From Rhizoclosmatium globosum (Eukaryota > Chytridiomycota > Chytridiomycetes > Chytridiales > Chytriomycetaceae): 64,000 nt of DNA. Both the position numbers and the translations under genes were made by a program. The first letter of the stretch is position 1. Every line of letters begins with the position of its first letter. Positions 44,838-56,516 of the stretch are shown piece by piece. The notes under the pieces were generated by a model. That model had not been told where the DNA came from. It ran no database searches and saw only the letters and a list, made by a program, of their open reading frames with translations. The DNA lies in NCBI GenBank assembly GCA_002104985.1, contig MCGO01000013.1, positions 310,001 through 374,000 of the forward strand, written 5' to 3'.

Positions 44838-47800
44838 TCAACCTGAAATGACAGCCAAAGAAACACCCAAAGGATCCCCACCAAACTCGTCGAAGACAAC
44901 CACTTCCACATCATCAAACTCAGATTCTACAATCCAAGCTGTGGGAACATTGTACCAAGACTGTGAGGCGTATCCACAGCCAACCGCACAACTTTCTCCC
45001 CCTGTCGACGCAGAGTCCGGAAATTTACAGGGAACCGCGGCTTCACAAACCGCCGTTAAGTTCCAATGCCGTCCCACAGCATGTCCGTTGACAAATGCAA
45101 CACCGCGAGTCATACTACCCAAGTGTAAAATAACTGAGGTGATTGGAGTTACGTTACTCATGAGGTTAGGATTTGCGTTGTAAGTTTGAGCGACGAGTTG
45201 TGTTTGGAGTGCTTTCTCGTGGAGAGCCATGACTTCAGATTTAGGAAACTTGATGAGATACCAGCCTAACTCTGTTGGAGTTGACGACTCTTTACAACTA
45301 CGCTTGGGAAGGTTGTCGTCCAATTAACTTGTGACCGGCTACCCAGATGATACTTTTGACAATGGAGTAAAAGAGATTGAATATCAGAGTTCTAGAAGAA
45401 CACTTACCTCCAAGTGCTCGCCCTTCAGCCCAACTTGATGAACCCACTCGCCATCTTTCGAAATGTCCACCTTATCAACTTTCACAGGCCCAAGAATTCC
45501 CTTGGTAATCTTCTCCATGAATGCGCCATAATTCCAGATTCCTGCGACACCCACTAAAATGGCCAATTCATGTTCAATCCCGTCACCTTCCTCGTCATCG
45601 TCTTCATTACCCCCCTTACCCTTCTTTGGTTTCTTTGGAACGGTTCTGGCTTCTTCTTCTTCTTGTCATCTCCCTTTCCTCCCTTCTTCTTTTTCATGTT
45701 GGAAACCATTTCCTCAGTTACTTCAAACTCCAATTCCACAGGCCGCGCGACGGTCTTTCCTTCGTTGGCACTCAAACCCGCACGGACGTCAGTGATTTGT
45801 CCTGTGTGGATCTTGACACCATCAAAGTAAACATATGCAACGTCTTCAACGCGTTCAAGACGGAGTGTAACTTTCTTGTTATTTTTGACGCGGATTCCAC
45901 GGCGCGTGTACCAGAGATAGTCGGTTGTGTCAAGGGTTGCGCGAATTTGTTCAAGTGGGGATGTGGAGTTCAGGGTTTGGGAAGGGGAAACGGATATACC
46001 GATTGGTTCGGGAATGTGGAAAATGTTTGACGGCTGTGCGTTCAAGATTAAATCAGTTTGTTGTGGATGTGAACGCCTGGTTGACAGCCTTTGCAAGTGA
46101 GACAGAGCTCGAAGTCGGGATGCAAATTCCGGAGTTTGGAAGGACGGGTCAAGAGGGGCGAGGAGATGTTGTGGGATACAGGACGGCAGAAGTCGAAAGA
46201 TTGGCTTTCTAGTGGCTGTGTTGTAGATGAGCGAAGACCATTCTGGTCTTTAATATACAGTGAAACGGACCAATGTGGCAATGTGAGTTCCTTGCCGTCA
46301 AATTGAACCGTATCATCAGCGGAAGGGTCATCATTAGAGAGGAACACCAGAGCCCGCGTATTCAAGTCTCCGTAAACATAAGCATCAGCTTTCTTGGAGT
46401 TTAATGAGACAAATACAGGATCATTCTGGAGCAAGAAGTCCTTGAACTGATTCAAAGCGCGATGAAAGTCAGCGACATGAGCGTGTTTAGGATTATTAGG
46501 GAAGCCATATTCGTTCAATAGAGCATCATAATCGTATGAAGCTGTCTTCCAGTCACTCCCCCAACGTCCAAAGTTGGTTCCACCATGCCACATGTAATAG
46601 CCAATATACGTTCCGCCCTTCGAAATAAATCTCGCAGCTGAATATGCAAGATCTTCTCCGTAGCGAGTGTAACGTGGTTGACCAAACTTTTGGAACCAAC
46701 CCGTCCATAATTCAGTGACCATTGCAGGTTGGTCCGGAAAGCGCTTCCTGTGACCTTCAATCCAATTGTCTGCATAAAATCCGTTCTCTGCATTTAATAC
46801 AGTAGGAACATTATCCTGCCGACACATTAACCATGGAAGACCGACGTTCAGGGATTGCGAGTAATCTCCAGCCCATTGAATGTACTTATAGCCTCGAGGA
46901 CCCATTTCATTCGCAATGTTTCCGTACTCGTTTTCTATTTGCAGAAGGATGATTGGGCCACCATTTCTGAAAACAGTAATTTAGATGTGTATACCACCCA
47001 GGAGGAAAACTTACGTTCCAAGATAGTCGTTCACGACATGTAGTGTCTTTTCAATAAACCGGGCCATAGCTGCCATGAAGGGTTGGTTGAGAGTTCGTAG
47101 CTCCATACCAGGCTTGTTTACGAGCCAAAACGGGAATCCTCCAAAGTTCCATTCCGCGCACACATAAGGTCCGATTCTGAGAATAACATAAAGGCCTGCA
47201 TTATGGGCATATCGAAGGAAAAGGGGTAAGTTGGCAATTCCTACAGAATGCAGAAATTAACAACTGGGACATAAAATATAAATACCATTTAGAATACAAC
47301 AACGTCGCTTCATATTCCAGTGTTGAAACGCACTTTCAGTGTACTCACCATTTTCAAAGTCATAGACACCCTCTTCAGGTTCGTGCAGATTCCAAAACAC
47401 GTAGGTATCGATAGCATTATTTCCAGCTTCTTTGATACGTTGCAAGAGCAGAGGCCACAAGGACGGGTCAGAACGAGGGTAGTGAATAGTAGCGACAAGC
47501 AGCAGTTCTGGAACACCGTTCACGTGAACGGCCCTTTGATTATAAGAAACAGTTTTGTTGATAAAGGGTGGTTGCGAGGGTGGCAGTGGAGGATTTGGCA
47601 GCGAAGGCGTCTGAGGCGACGAATGATTCACCCTCACTTCAATGACAAGCACTGCCGCAACAGTAATCAGGACCAAAAGAAGCGCGGCAAAGAAGCGGCG
47701 CGTTAACGTTTTTGCGGAGCGCCGAGTCGTTCGCGGCGGAGTTTGTTGGCGGCAAAGCAACGCCGTTGTTTCTGTCGCCGTCGCCGTCGCCGTTGACGAA

Positions 47801-47889
47801 GTTGCGACGACGGACTCGGATTCGGAATCGGAGGTGTCGAATGCGAATGAAATGACAGGAAGCGGCGCCTTCTTTTGAGGGGGTGGCAT
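44838..47889 (-). CDS. GH35 beta-galactosidase, type II membrane protein
   Basis: Start [20 protein letters not shown] at 47889, a Ser/Thr-rich cytosolic part, then a membrane span ([18 protein letters not shown]). The catalytic domain shows [72 protein letters not shown] (acid/base Glu), [14 protein letters not shown] (nucleophile Glu), and [13 protein letters not shown], the standard GH35 order and close to plant-type enzymes. C-terminal beta domains follow ([28 protein letters not shown]). It should hydrolyse terminal beta-galactosides of plant, algal or host glycans at the surface or in the secretory route. Introns near 46968-47013 and 47238-47283. Frame changes near 46190 and 45610. Confidence 0.87.
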
Positions 47890-48084
47890 TCGTTTCTTGG
47901 TTGCTATCTTTCTTTCTTTCTTTCTTTTCTGGCTTTGGGTGGGAGGCAAAGCAAAGCACTCTCGGAAAATATCATTTGAACTGAGTGGATCAACCGTGCC
48001 TCTTTCTCTTCCTTTTCTTTCTCTAATTCAGTTATTTCCATCTTTCTTTTCTTTTTTCAATCAAACCTTCCCCATTCATCCAAA
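47890..48084. promoter_or_regulatory. Divergent promoter, GH35 / PurM, with TTTC microsatellite
   Basis: 195 bp between start codons. It has a TTTC tandem repeat at about 47908-47931 and pyrimidine-rich stretches up to 48060. Long pyrimidine runs near start codons are common in compact fungal promoters; no defined factor site is recognised. Confidence 0.4.
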
Positions 48085-49442
48085 ATGGCTGACAACAGAT
48101 ACGCACTTCGAGGAGTCTCTGCTGCTAAAGAAGACGTGCACAATGCCATCAAGAATGTGGATAAGGGTCTCTTTCCTCACGCTTTCTGTAAGATTGTCCC
48201 AGATCATTTGACAGGAAGCGAGGATCACTGTGTTGTGATGCACGCTGATGGTGCCGGTACCAAGTCATCCCTTGCCTACATGGTGTGGAAGAAGACGGGG
48301 GATCTGGGTGTTTGGAAGGGTATTGCTCAAGGTATGCGCTCATTGTTCCAACATGTTTTCCAAATATCAACACGTTCAACTTCAGATGCCCTCATCATGA
48401 ATATCGACGATTTGCTGTGTGTTGGAGCTGTGGATAACATCCTCCTCAGGTTGGATTAGTGATGGTTGATGTGCTATTACTCTGACACATACAACAATCA
48501 GCTCAACAATCGGCCGCAACAAATCACTGGTGCCAGGATCAGTCATTGAGGCAATTATTTCGGGAACAGAAGAACTTCTCGCAACCCTCCGATCCCAAGG
48601 CATTCGTATTCACTCAACGGGAGGAGAAACCGCTGATGTTGGTGACCTTGTCCGTACAATTATCGTGGATTCCACTGTCGTTTGCAGAATGAAGCGTGCA
48701 GATGTCATTTCAAACCATACGATTGCACCTGGTGACGTCATTGTGGGCATGGCCAGTTTTGGGCAAGCTACCTATGAAGTAAGTTGTGCTTGCCGGCGTG
48801 TATTGCATTCGTGCGATTGATATCTGAAACTGACTGTATGCTCAATAGAACGAGTACAACGGGGGCATGGGTTCCAACGGTCTCACTTCAGCCCGTCACG
48901 ACGTTTTCCACAATGCTCTTGCGAAGGAATTCCCTGAATCTTTTGATCCTTCCGTCCCATCCAACCTTGTCTACTCCGGTACAAAATCTCTGCTGGACCC
49001 AGTTCCAGGAACCCCTCTATCTGCTGGAAAGCTCGTCCTCTCACCAACCCGAACCTACGCACCCATCATCAAAGCCCTCCTTGACGCGATTCCCCGTGCT
49101 GATATTCACGGAATGGTTCACTGTTCCGGGGGTGCGCAAACCAAAGTTTTGCACTTTGTCCAGGGAGACATTCATATCGTCAAGGATAACCTCTTTGCAA
49201 TCCCACCGCTGTTTGAGTTGATTCAGAAAGAAAGTGGAACAGCTTGGAAGGAAATGTACCAAGTGTTCAACTGTGGCCATCGTATGGAAGTCTACGTGAA
49301 ACCTGAAATCGCTTCCAAGGTTATTGAAATCTCGAAGCGGTTCGGAGTTGACGCCCAAATTGTTGGTATAGTAGAAGCAAGTGCGAGTGGAGCAGGAAAG
49401 AAGCTGACGATCAAGTCTACATACGGGACTTTCACATACTAG
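48085..49442 (+). CDS. Stand-alone PurM (AIR synthetase) of bacterial type with three introns
   Basis: Phosphoribosylformylglycinamidine cyclo-ligase, the fifth step of purine synthesis (FGAM to AIR, ATP-using). Exons 48085-48331, 48386-48449, 48502-48778 and 48849-49442 join without error to 394 codons. Marks: NRYALRGVSAAKEDVHNAIK, VVMHADGAGTKSSLAYM, DALIMNIDDLLCVGAVDN, SSTIGRNKSLVPGSV, HSTGGETADVGDLVRTIIVD, NGGMGSNGLTSARHDVF, HGMVHCSGGAQTKVLHFV, VFNCGHRMEVYV and end STYGTFTY. From memory of the family, this architecture and wording are those of Bacteroidota PurM (about 385-390 aa), not of the fungal bifunctional Ade5,7 (GARS-AIRS). Introns of 54, 52 and 70 nt show it works as a nuclear gene. 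Bacterial transfer is inferred. Confidence 0.88.
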
Positions 49443-49532
49443 GAGAGCATTTCATTTTTCTACAATAAATGACGGAAAGTTGGAAAATAACAAACAAAAT
49501 CCAGTTTACTCGAAAAATTAAATAGTAGTTGG

Positions 49533-52500
49533 CTACATAGCAGCTTCGCTCAGTGGCCGATCTCCAGCCGTCAAGTTTCTGCCCAGGTTAAATCCTCCAC
49601 CGCTAAACTTTGGTCCATTTGACACATTTGGCTTCAACGCCGGTAAACTTGTTGGAATACTATCCTTTGTTGGAGGCATTAGCGAGTAGCCATCCTTGTT
49701 GACTTTCCCCATTCCCAGTGCGCTTCTTTCGTTCAGGACTCCATAACCCACTTGTTCTTGCTCAATACGTAGACGTAACATACGGTCGTCACGGTCCTTC
49801 TTTTTGAGTTCATAGTATCGTTTCTTGAGGTCTTGATATTCCTGGCCGAGTCTTTGAATCTCGTACTTGTATTCGTTCACTTGAGAATGGTACATATTAA
49901 GTTCAGATGCCAATGACTGTTCGCATAAGTATTAGAAACTGTTTGTGTGGAAGACAACTTGGCGCACCTTGCATTCCCTAACTTTCGCTTTCATACTTCC
50001 TTTCAACATACGCAATTCTTCGAGAACTTCAGGTCCAGGTTGTCGTTGAAGTAAGTTCTTAACTTCCAGGTAAAGCTTATCTTTCTGGTTAATGACTGTT
50101 TCCTTTTCTACCACTTCCTCGGTCTTCAAGATCAATCGTTTCTGAAGCGCTTGCATCTTTGTGATTAATTCGAACATTGTTGGGTCAGAGCCGGAGAGTT
50201 TTCGCCATCGATGAATGTTCATTGGAGACTCAAGTTCCTCTGTTTGACATTATCAATTTAACCCACAAGCAATCACGAAATCCTACCTTCAAGAACTTTC
50301 ACACGAGTCCGTTCCTTCAAAACATCTTTGTGAAGTTTAAAGATTTCATTTCTTAAGCCATCCACGTTCTGCGTCTCAGTTTGCAAGATTGCTTTCTCAC
50401 GGCGAAGCTTTTTGATTTCCAATTTCAGAACCCGAATATCTTCAATGCGTTCGTAGTATTGAATTTCTCCTTGATTCAGTGTTGACGTTTGGATCTTGAT
50501 TTTTTCGTATAGAAGCGAGATTTCCTCGTTGCGGCGGATGAGTTGGCTTCCGAGTACGTCCTGACAAGTCATAAGTATCGTAATGGCAGCTTTATGATAC
50601 ATACCCTCGCTTGAACGATGGAATCGTACTCTTTTCTCAGCTTTGCTCTTGCAGCATCTCCTTCGGCAATACAGTGTCTGAGTTTGTTTTCTTCTGCAAG
50701 CCTATTTTTGATTGCAACTTGGGCCTCGTCGAGCTGGTTCTGAAGTTTTGCAATTTGAAGGGAAAGTGCTTCTTTTTCTTTTTCGAGTTTGTTGTGCTCA
50801 AAGTGACCCTTTGCAAGATCTGTCTCGCGTTCATAAATATTTTGATGAAATAGCATTGTGACGTACCTGACTCTTTCACTGAGATCTCTTCCTTCAATTG
50901 CTCGATCTGATGCCCCATAATCTTGAGCTTTCGTTTCAACTCCGTAATTTCATCCTCGCATTCAATCAAATTCTTGGAGTACGTGTTTCGATCGGTTCGA
51001 ACGGTTTCGTACAGCTGCTGTTGCTCTTTTCTCTTGCGCTGAAGTTCTGCAATCTTTTTTTGCCCATCAAACACAAGCATTTGCTTCATTTTGAGTTCTT
51101 CGTCCTTTTCGGCCATATCGGCTTGCATTTTCGCATACTCTGTCATATGATAGTCTCTTTCTTTTTCGAGTGAATAGATGAGCTAAATTGGGTTCAGTAT
51201 AGAATTGCTGACACCTCTCTTACCTTTCTCATTTTGGCTGCTTCCTCCTTGAATCCGACGATTTCATGCTCCAGTGTTCTTTGCGCTTGATCCGACAGCT
51301 TGACCGCATTAAATTGACGTTGAGTCGCTCCTGTCGCCTTGACAAAATTCTTTTGAGCTGAATCTCGCTCTTTCGTCAGCATTTCGATTTGTCGCATACA
51401 ACCATCCAACTGCTTCTTGATACTATCCGTTTCACGAGAAAGGGAATAGTTGGTTCCCTGTCACAATACTTAGCACGACTAAAAATTAGTACACGTACCT
51501 TCACAGCATCGCGCTCAATTTCAGCCGCCAACTTTGCCTCTTCAAATGCTTTCGCTTGCTTTTGATACATGTCATTGGCACGAGTAAGAGACTTGATTTG
51601 TTCTTTGCACTTGTATAGTTCGTGATCCTCGCTTGGGTTATTATGAGCCGCAGCTTCAGACTTTGACTTCGAAAACTTGGTTCGTTGCACTTCCATCTCC
51701 GACTGGATTTGTATGACTCTGGAAATGGCAGCTTGCTTCTCACTGATTTCTTTCTCAACTTTGAGCTTTTCGTCCTTTACCTGCATTTCTAGTCGACTAA
51801 TTATGTCTTTCAACCCTTTCATTTCAACTAGTCTCTCCGTGATTTGCGTATTCTTCTTGTCTATAATGCTGGATTTGTCGTCAATTGCGGCTTCAAGTTT
51901 GTCACGAATACGTGACTCCCTATCTTGCTCTGATTTCTTAGTTTGTAGAAGTTTGTTGACGAGGTCCATTTCATGAATAGCATGCTCCTTGTGTTTCTTT
52001 TCCTCGGAAAGCTTTTCATTCAGCTCACTGATTTCGCCGTTCAAGACTTTAATGTCTCCATGTGCTACTTGATTTTTCTTATTTAGCTCCACTTTATCCT
52101 TTGAAAATATGTTAGGGCGAAGACGTTTTGTTGGAAAAAACAAACCCTCTCCAGTTGGTCAATTTTCATTTGTAGTTCGAGATTCATTTGCACCATATTG
52201 ACTTTCTTTTCGTCTGAGCCCTTCGCATGATATTCATTGCCGGTTGCTTTTGCCAGCTCCTTCTTCAAGTTATCGATTTCAAACTTCAAATTAAAAGCCG
52301 TGTCTTTCGCTTTAAGTTCACGATCCTTGGTCATTTCCACGACGCTCCAAGCCTTTTTAAGCTCCTTTCTTAAGCTTGCAATCACTACACGATCCTCTTG
52401 AAAAATCTTCATTGCCGCCTCCACTTTCGTTGCATTTGAAATGATTTCATTTTTCATATCTCGAAGCTTTTTGACAAGTCCTTGGTTGTTTCTTCGAGCG

Positions 52501-53120
52501 GTAATGAACAGTCGATAGAGATTTTCATATTCCGCTCTCATTCTCACATCAAAGTTCTTATCACCGACTTGAGCGTGACTAAAATCCTCGCTATAGGTAT
52601 TTGGATTGGCGATATTCTCTTGTAAGAACCGGATAGTGTTTTTGACTTGTTGTAGAATCTTTTCGTCCTCCGTCATTTCGCGTTGATCATCCCCTTGATC
52701 AGGCGTTTGAGCCGGCGGATCTTCCAGAGCTATCTTTACTAGTGCCGCGATTTCCTCCTCTTCCTTTGCTTCATCGAACGTGGTGTGTTGCTCAACAATA
52801 GATTGCAAGAGTCCAATCGCCTTGTTTTCGTGTTTTTCGTCAGACTCTTCTGCACCACCATCATTTCCAGATCCAGAAGACTCTCCGGTGGCGGGTTTGT
52901 TGGAATCAGTTGCGTCAGTTTCAGGAACATCCCCACGTTGCTCTCGACGCACTTCAGCAGCAAAGTGAGCTTCCAAATCTTCTGCTGTGATTTCATCGGC
53001 GGCTGGAGTTTCAGGATTCTGACCGTCCTCCATTTTTGAAGTTGCTAATGATTGAGAGGAAATATGAGGTTCTGATGTAAATCTCAATTCCAATTGTCTG
53101 ATTTTCTTGATAGAATGCAT
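49533..53120 (-). CDS. CFAP58: CFAP58 (CCDC147) homologue, flagellar coiled-coil protein
   Basis: A coiled-coil protein of about 1,000 aa from about ten exons with every frame intact. It aligns in order with vertebrate CFAP58: EYENLYRLFITARRNNQGLV, ATKVEAAMKIFQEDRVVIAS, TDRNTYSKNLIECEDEITEL with KRKLKIMGHQIEQLKEEISV, GSQLIRRNEEISLLYEKIKI, IKKLRREKAIL, HRWRKLSGSDPTMFELITKM, LKTEEVVEKETVINQKDKLY, ELNMYHSQVNEYKYEIQRLG, and a C-terminal KFSGGGFNLG matching the family end FTGGGF. Family knowledge: needed for sperm and cilium axoneme and mid-piece structure. The acidic N-terminus (EEITAEDLEAHFAAEVRREQ-like) is extra. Start ATG 53120; ATG 53033 (MEDGQNPE) is an equal option. Confidence 0.9.
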
Positions 53121-53248
53121 TTATTTAATTTACTTTAAACAGATTTCTCGAGCGTTTATAGCTTTATAGCAATTATCGCATCCATGCAAAAAATCGATGT
53201 GATTCCCATTCGATATGCCACACTCATTCTGATGAAATTGTTAGATAG

Positions 53249-54777
53249 CTAACATTTTGATAGTAATTCGTTTGTGAGTTTCCCCAAATTTCTGTTCTTG
53301 AGAGAATGGTTGTAAGCTTCGCAGAGGCTGTTATGAAGACCCGCAGTCATGAGAAGGGATGTATTGGGCAACAGAAACTTGCTGAGCTGCTGTTGATGAT
53401 ATTTCAAGAAATGCAAGAGAGCTAATTCGGTAACATACATGGATGCAAATTCTGTGCCGGATTTTTGGAATCGTTCATTGACAAGGTAATGGATAATCGG
53501 AGAACAAATTTCGTCATCCTCATCAAGATATACTTCAGCAATCAAATGTAACTTTTCAATATTTAACCTTGAGACTGAATTGCCAATGATTTGTTTGAGG
53601 TCCTCATCAGACTCTTCGAGGACGAATCGAGGGATACCGCCTATAACGGAGTATCGAGCTTCAACATCAGTGGGATTCAACTTTGGGAAAAGCGCTGCAG
53701 CTTTCTGCAATTCGTCCAAGGACCATACGGGAAGACAGCGTAAGCTATCAGTCGCACCAAATGTGAGAAATGTACTGTAGTGTTTTCGTGCTGGAGATGA
53801 GACTAAAATCGTAACAGCGTTCACTTCACCGGGACAGGGAGTCAATGTGTCTGTCAGATACCAAGTTGTTGGAATGTCAAGCAGTGGAATGATATCAGTT
53901 TCATTCACAGAACGCCAACAGTGCGTGGGACCGAAAATATAGAGTATTCCATTATCTTTTGCACGATGAAGAATCACGGAGCTGGCACGGTTTTTGTCCA
54001 TTTTTGAGAGTCTCCATAGAATGTAGAAGAGAAATATACTCTTCCCCGTACCAGGGTTTCCAGTAATAGCCATCCGAATTTTACGGGAATCAAAGACTGG
54101 GTCGAGAGTATTCTTGATTCTTTCAAAGAGAAGGAAATAAGATTCCCGTATGTATAGAGCAGTCATATCCGGTGGAAAGAAGGGTGGAATACTTGTGAAT
54201 CTCAACATTTCATTTGGCGGCTCTAGCGAAGGTAATGACTTCCAGAAGGATTCAAGCGATTCATTGACGTAATTATCGCTCATTGACAGGGTATAATTCG
54301 GTGGAACAGATGGGGTAAGTACAACAATGTGATGAAGAGAGGGTGTGAGGTTTTGCGTGTACTCAGAAACGACAGTGGACGAATTCATTGCCTTTAAAAC
54401 ACGATGTAAGCATCATATATAAGTGCAAGAAGAAGTAACACCTTGAAATGGAAGCCGCTGAGCTCTCTGAAAGCTCCCTGTAGAGACTCAAACTGTTGAA
54501 GTTCGTCCTTTTCGATCGCATCCTCAGGGAAAGCGCCAAAAGTGCCGAAGTGTAAGATACTCATGCACGCAATGAGTTGATGTTTGATCAATCCACCTAT
54601 ATCTGCATTCACCACCCGAACAAGGAGGAGCTCTTGTGGCCCCCACCGGTTCAACTGGGGAGCCGCCTTTAAGTGAATTGCAACTTTCAGGTCTTCAACT
54701 TCGATTGATGTGTCAATGTCGACTGAGAGAGTGGCAAGCTGAGGATCGCAGCCAATTGCACACCGGATTCTGGTCAT
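53249..54777 (-). CDS. Crinkler-like (CRN) protein with P-loop NTPase domain
   Basis: Two exons (54777 to about 54443, then about 54391-53249) joined at FHFK/AMNSS give about 490 aa. The N-terminal 75 residues (LSVDIDTSIEVEDLKVAI, GPQELLLVRV) resemble the ubiquitin-like header domain of Crinklers. The rest has a P-loop (TGNPGTGKSIFLFYILWRL), a Walker B-like LDIPTTWYLTD region and a sensor-like VSSPARKHYSTF, matching the Crinkler-RHS-type NTPase. No LxLFLAK motif and no signal peptide. Family knowledge: CRN genes are widespread in oomycetes and expanded in the chytrid Batrachochytrium, and some are secreted host-acting effectors while others act in conflict between genes or cells. Which applies here is unknown. 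Confidence 0.65.
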
Positions 54778-54865
54778 GCTTCTCCTTTTCCCCTCTCTTT
54801 TTAGAATTATGTATAATCAAACGCGTTTATTGTATCTTGAAAGGGAAGAAACTAGTACCAAAAAC

Positions 54866-55684
54866 ATGATCACTCTTTTGCCGCTCTTTGCCCTTGCCGC
54901 CTTTGCGCAACAAATGCCACAGCCACGGCCGCTGACTTGACTCAAGAGCAAGCCCAGTTCTCTGATTTATTCAAAGCCGTGATCTTTGCGCTTCCGGAAT
55001 GCACGTTCAACTGCCTCAAGAGTGTGAGTTGATGAATCATCAAATGAGCAGACGCTAATGTTGCTGGCAGTACGCTCCGACTGCCAATACTCCGTACGAT
55101 GTTGCAAGTCTGTTGTGTGCTGATCAGTCCAAGTTTGTTGCGGTTGAGAACGCCTGCCTTGCTGCCAACTGCACTGCTCCCGCTGACATCGCAACCTCCC
55201 AGACATTCGTGAGTACATTTTGCATCATAATTGCAGTCAAGGCTCATTTTTGATGTAGATCGCCTCTGTTCCAGCGTATTGTGCACAGGCTCAGGCTGTC
55301 TTCCCTGTCCTCACTTCAACTGCAACCACAGTCACTGCTGCCACCATTGCACCAACTGCTGCTGCTACTAACTCCTTGATCGAAACTACAACTGAGAATG
55401 TAGCAACTTTGGTCTCTGTTGCCGTTACCACATTTGCTGACTCAACGTCAACAGTTCTGCCTTCAGCCACCAACGTAAATGCAACTCTCGTCACCGCGTC
55501 ATTCAACTCAACTTCCTCGTCGACTACCACCACCGTGATTCCAACCACTGCAGCTCCTACTAAGCCTCCTGGTGCTGCCGCCCTTACCACGACCGCTGTG
55601 GTCCAAACAACCGTGTCTACATCCAGCAAACACTTTGTTGGCGGATGGGTTGCATTTGGATTCGTCGTTTCCTTCATTCTTTGA
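54866..55684 (+). CDS. CFEM-like GPI-anchored surface protein
   Basis: Start MITLLPLFALAAFA is a signal peptide. A frame change near 54900 leads to DLTQEQAQFSDLFKAVIFAL with LPECTFNC, then SLLCADQSKF, ENACLAANC and PAYCAQAQ, six cysteines spaced like a shortened CFEM domain (fungal, normally eight cysteines). A Ser/Thr-rich stalk follows (55310-55620), then KHFVGGWVAFGFVVSFIL, a hydrophobic C-terminus typical of GPI attachment. Introns at about 55024-55070 and 55210-55258. It is probably a cell-wall or plasma-membrane protein. Divergent from the Crinkler-like gene, 88 bp between starts. Confidence 0.6.
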
Positions 55685-56022
55685 TACTGAAGATCAAATG
55701 GCGCAATGAAATCGTCGAACCATCGCGTTCAAAAATAAAGTAGTTCAGTATCTTACCATAAGCTGGAACGATTTTACTGATAGGCTCTTTGCTGTTGACA
55801 GAGATGATCCAAGTCTCTCAGGTTCTCGAGGCTTTTTCCTTGACCGAACTGTGTTCTAAAAGAACCTGTATTTAATTGTCCAGATACGCGTTATCAAATG
55901 CCAAGCAACAGGTTCTGGACGTTGCTAGGGGGGTCGCGTTTGACACATTAAAAACCATCCCCGTCTTTCCTTCTAACATCATCAAAACAACTTAAACAAC
56001 AACCAACAAATCACATTCAAAA
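55685..56022. other. Intergenic region between surface-protein genes
   Basis: 338 bp, no coding signal. A/C-rich leader just before 56023 (AACAACCAACAAATCACATTC) suits a highly expressed fungal gene. Confidence 0.4.
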
Positions 56023-56400
56023 ATGTCTGCTCCAATTTCCTCTGTCGCTCCAGTTGTTGCTATCGCCACTCAAGGAGCCCTTGCCAACACCCTTGCCTCG
56101 TTACCAACTGTGGTTCCATCTGTCACTGCTCCAAGTGCGAATGTAACTAACGCGTCTGCCGAATCTGGTTCTATTTCTGCTTCCGCGGCTGCAACTGCCT
56201 TGTCATCTATTCCTGCTGTCACTGGCATTACAAAAACTTATGTTCCCCTTGCTGCCACATCAGCTCTCCCATCACCTGTCGCAAAGTCTGACGCTGCTGG
56301 AAACACTGCTGCTTCTGGAAACTCGGCGAATAAGGCTAACGGAGCCGCGGGGCCAATCTTGAGTGTGTTTGGGTTGTTTGGAGCTTTCTTGCTCCTCTAA
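56023..56400 (+). CDS. Small Ala/Ser-rich protein with GPI-like C-terminus
   Basis: A single exon, 125 aa. Composition is Ala, Ser, Thr, Val and Pro with no cysteine. The C-terminus (GPILSVFGLFGAFLLL) is a hydrophobic tail after small residues, like a GPI signal. The N-terminus MSAPISSVAPVVAIATQGAL is only weakly hydrophobic, so a normal signal peptide is not certain. Likely surface coat protein by neighbourhood. No family recognised. Confidence 0.5.
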   Translation: MSAPISSVAPVVAIATQGALANTLASLPTVVPSVTAPSANVTNASAESGSISASAAATALSSIPAVTGITKTYVPLAATSALPSPVAKSDAAGNTAASGNSANKANGAAGPILSVFGLFGAFLLL

Positions 56401-56516
56401 TCTCAATCCTTCCTGTTTCTAATTTCGTGTGCGAAGATCCACACTACAAATAAAAGCATTGCATATTCTCTGTCGCTTTTCCTTTTGAATCCATTCCAAA
56501 TCGAAAAAGTCAAACG

